Shown here: positions 61,540-64,000 of the stretch, piece by piece
How positions within the stretch are numbered: the stretch's first letter is position 1
How the letters are laid out: each line of letters opens with the position of its first letter
NCBI GenBank assembly: GCA_021739635.1
Contig: JAIPBH010000005.1
Location: 175,172 to 239,171, forward strand
Length of the DNA: 64,000 bases
Direction of reading: 5' to 3'
Origin: Flavobacteriaceae bacterium
Lineage (GTDB): Bacteria > Bacteroidota > Bacteroidia > Flavobacteriales > Flavobacteriaceae
Notes under the pieces: generated by a model
What the model saw: only the letters and a program-made list of their open reading frames with translations
Database searches by the model: none
Told to the model about the DNA's origin: nothing
Program-made: the position numbers and the translations under genes

Positions 61540-64000
61540 ATGAAAAAACTTTACGCTAAAAAAACATATGCAAATAATAAATCAATTAAATTGATGCTGT
61601 TTGCGGTTTTGCTTATAAGTACAATATACCACAGTATTGCCCAAGTTAGAGTTCCTTTTACACCTAGAACTTCAGATTCACCAGGTTCTCCAACAGTATA
61701 TACAGTTAAAGGTGACTTTACTATGATGGGGAATACAAACCTAACTCTTGTAAATTATTCCAATACTTCATCAAATAATGCCGACATGCAATATGTTGAT
61801 ATTGATGGCGATGCCAATACATGGAACTCATCTTCTTCAACATTAACTTTTTCAACTGAAAATGGCGCTATCCCAGATTGTTCTAATATCATTTATGCTG
61901 GTTTGTATTGGACAGGTAGAGCTTATGGTGATAATGAAACTGATTCAAATATATTTCAAGTAACAAAAAATGTTCCTACAGGAGCATTTACAACACAACA
62001 AGTAACCAATACTGATATTGATATAAGAGATAACGATGCTATACCAAACACAAACTATTCTCTTGATATAGGCAATAATAATCCAATTATTTTCACATTT
62101 ACTTCATCTGGTTTAGGTGATTCTGTAAGGTTTAGATATAATTCAAATAGTTCAATTGAAGTCTCTAGAAATAATGGAAGTGGATGGGATAGCTATACAA
62201 GCATTTCAGGAAACTACAATAATAACTATTTTATTTTTGATACTCCTTATCAAATTTTTTCTGATTCGAATTATACTTTAAATGTTACTAGATTACGAAC
62301 AAACAATACAGATAGAGCTTTTGTAAATGTAACCTACAATGAAACCGTTGCGGTAACAACTCAAGCTACTAAAGTCTTTGATAAACGAGTAATTTCTATT
62401 AAAGGACCAACTTCTAGTACTTACACTCAATATACTGCTGATGCGAATGATATTTATTATCCCTCAGGAACAGACGGTAATATGTATTCTGCTTATAAGG
62501 AAATCACGTCTTATGTACAACAAAACGGATTAGGAGAATACTTTGTGGCAGATATTGCTTTAAGAGAAGGCAATTCGGATGCTACTGGTTATTATGGTGG
62601 CTGGGGTATGGTTGTGGTTTATGAAAATTCTAAAATGAATTATAGAAATGTCACTGTTTTTGACGGACATGCATATGTTCCTTCAGCAACAACAAGTTTT
62701 GTAATAGATGCTTCCGGATTTAATACGGTTCAAAGCGGAAATGTTAATATAAAACTAGGTCTTATGGCTGGTGAAGGCGATAATCAATGGACAGGAGATT
62801 ATTTTGAAATTCAAAGACAAGTAGATAATAATTATCAAAGATTAAATCATAGTACTAATACAACTGGCAATTTCTTCAATTCATCTATAAATACTGGAGG
62901 AAATACTAGAAATCCTAACCTACAAAATAACACAGGTTTGGATATTGCTATGTTTAATATCAATAATACAAACAATGACATTATAACTAATAATCAAACC
63001 TCTACTAGATTTAGATATGGTTCTACACAAGATACATATTGTATTTTTAATGTGACATTTTCTGTTGATGCCTATATTCCAGAAGTAGATGGGATTTTAA
63101 CAACAACTTCAACGAGTGCTACACCACCTTTAGCACCAAATGAATCTGCTGATTATACAATAGAAATAAGAAATAAAGGAACAGAAGCTACCGATAATAC
63201 TGTTATTACAATTCCTATTCCTGACAATGTAAATCCATACGATTTAAATATTACATCAAATGTATATGCTCCACTAAGCACAACTAATACACCTATTTAT
63301 AATCCTAGTATAGGGGTTAATGGTTCTATTGTTTGGGATTTAGGAACACTTCCTCTTCCAAGTGACTCTAATACTGTTTTAGCAGATATTAGTTTTACAT
63401 TAACCGTTACAACTAACTGTTCAATTTTAGAAAATCCATCTTTTAATCCTAATATTTCATTAAATGGTACCATTAGTGGTGTTGGAGCTATTTCTAATAT
63501 TCCATTTTCAAATTTTTTAGTTCAAGGCTATCAAACTTCAGGATTATGTATTGGAGAACCAATACCAGCTCCAAGTCAAATTGCAATTAATTATTTAGAT
63601 TATATCAATCAACCACCTACAGCGAGTAATCCTGCTCCAATAAATATTCAATGCAATGAAAGCATACCAGTTCCAGATATAAGTGTAGTTACAGATGCTA
63701 CTGATAATTCTGGAATTGCTCCAACAATAATTTGGCTATCTGATGTTTCTGATAATAATACATGCCCAGAAACAATAACACGTACCTATAGAGTTTCTGA
63801 TAATTGCAATAAATATGTTGATGTATTTCAAGAGATAATAATTAATGTCCCTGACTTTACCTTACCTGCCAATGGTGCGAGTACTGTAAACTGTTTGGTG
63901 GATGCGCAAGTAGCTCCTACTGCACCTGCTGTTAATGATGCTTGTGGTAATGCTATCACGCCTGTGTTAACTACTACGCCTAGTGATATTGCTTGTTCTG
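61540..64000 (+). CDS. Giant secreted repeat protein, N-terminal part (runs off window)
   Basis: Open frame from ATG 61540 to the right edge, 820 residues without a stop. The N-terminus MKKLYAKKTYANNKSIKLMLFAVLLISTIYHSIAQ is a signal peptide. A beta-rich Asn/Thr/Ser region covers about 35-510. A DUF11-like segment follows (PNESADYTIEIRNKGTEATDNTVITI, about 545), and from about residue 700 Cys-containing repeats of the type NIQCNES, TVNCLVDAQVAPTAPAVNDACGNAI. Such arrays end, in this phylum, in a gliding-motility/T9SS C-terminal domain; that end is not visible. Probably a cell-surface adhesin secreted by T9SS (inference). Confidence 0.8.
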   Translation, partial: MKKLYAKKTYANNKSIKLMLFAVLLISTIYHSIAQVRVPFTPRTSDSPGSPTVYTVKGDFTMMGNTNLTLVNYSNTSSNNADMQYVDIDGDANTWNSSSSTLTFSTENGAIPDCSNIIYAGLYWTGRAYGDNETDSNIFQVTKNVPTGAFTTQQVTNTDIDIRDNDAIPNTNYSLDIGNNNPIIFTFTSSGLGDSVRFRYNSNSSIEVSRNNGSGWDSYTSISGNYNNNYFIFDTPYQIFSDSNYTLNVTRLRTNNTDRAFVNVTYNETVAVTTQATKVFDKRVISIKGPTSSTYTQYTADANDIYYPSGTDGNMYSAYKEITSYVQQNGLGEYFVADIALREGNSDATGYYGGWGMVVVYENSKMNYRNVTVFDGHAYVPSATTSFVIDASGFNTVQSGNVNIKLGLMAGEGDNQWTGDYFEIQRQVDNNYQRLNHSTNTTGNFFNSSINTGGNTRNPNLQNNTGLDIAMFNINNTNNDIITNNQTSTRFRYGSTQDTYCIFNVTFSVDAYIPEVDGILTTTSTSATPPLAPNESADYTIEIRNKGTEATDNTVITIPIPDNVNPYDLNITSNVYAPLSTTNTPIYNPSIGVNGSIVWDLGTLPLPSDSNTVLADISFTLTVTTNCSILENPSFNPNISLNGTISGVGAISNIPFSNFLVQGYQTSGLCIGEPIPAPSQIAINYLDYINQPPTASNPAPINIQCNESIPVPDISVVTDATDNSGIAPTIIWLSDVSDNNTCPETITRTYRVSDNCNKYVDVFQEIIINVPDFTLPANGASTVNCLVDAQVAPTAPAVNDACGNAITPVLTTTPSDIACS

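Noticed and set aside
1..64000. tRNA, rRNA, CRISPR array, transposase, phage genes
   Set aside because: Looked for on both strands; no cloverleaf, regular spaced repeats or characteristic proteins were seen.

Overview
The window reads as chromosomal DNA of a member of the Flavobacteriaceae (Bacteroidota). The basis is strong A+T richness, short lysine/asparagine-rich proteins, promoter-like TAnnTTTG boxes, few Shine-Dalgarno sequences, and family-typical genes: fused E1 alpha-beta, DnaX without zinc cysteines, DUF3822 beside rsmD, paired M16 peptidases, and a giant secreted repeat protein at the right edge. I cannot name the genus. No rRNA, tRNA, CRISPR array, transposase or prophage was seen.

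Layout. 1-4000 (+): tail of an OsmC-like gene, then a YbhF/YbhS/YbhR-type ABC exporter of two separate ATPases and two permeases. 4136-12553 (-): an EamA exporter, the agmatine-to-putrescine pair aguB-aguA, an unusual SDR protein, a second EamA exporter, a cold-shock-domain protein, an SF2 helicase and a secreted protein. 12554-13223: two paralogous 28-residue microprotein genes that end in a terminator hairpin, plus a third small ORF. 13220-16326 (-): 3D-domain lipoprotein, Hsp20, fused E1 dehydrogenase. 16459-21590 (+): five closely spaced genes (2OG-Fe dioxygenase, eIF1/SUI1-like, DUF1835, nucleoside phosphorylase, cytoplasmic periplasmic-binding-like protein), then a TlpA-type lipoprotein. 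21640-23184 (-): NAD(P)HX repair enzyme.

23340-29048 (+): a Thr-rich leader peptide (Ile followed by six Thr) with a terminator-like hairpin, then thrA-thrB-thrC, a GNAT and a small membrane protein. 29162-35028 (+): VIT/CCC1 transporter, M16 peptidase pair, Tat-signal aldo/keto reductase, GH5 lipoprotein. 35068-36552 (-): secreted aminopeptidase P. 36691-42917 (+): gcvT, an NAD-dependent epimerase-like protein, pterin dehydratase, YebC, secreted VOC protein, M1 aminopeptidase, alpha-carbonic anhydrase. 42924-49568 (-): NYN protein, then an envelope-sugar run kdsB - HAD - CAT-like - kdnB-like - acyltransferase, DUF4126 and a RecD-like helicase.

49698-51797 (+): membrane protein, DUF3822, rsmD. 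51893-52208 (-): RNase P RNA (rnpB) with a P1 helix and a promoter-like box. 52257-53338: a cassette-like island with a palindromic repeat, a long imperfect hairpin and a 10-bp inverted repeat around a CPBP-like membrane protein. 53478-56362 (+): dnaX, a lipoprotein, miaE. 56359-60527 (-): beta-barrel protein, ppx and ppk1, sixA-like phosphatase. 60977-64000 (+): a small secreted protein, then the N-terminal 820 residues of a giant surface protein that runs off the window.

The most notable points are the microprotein pair (12826-13058), the threonine attenuator (23340-23456), the kdnB-kdsB association (44335-47508) and the cassette-like island next to rnpB.
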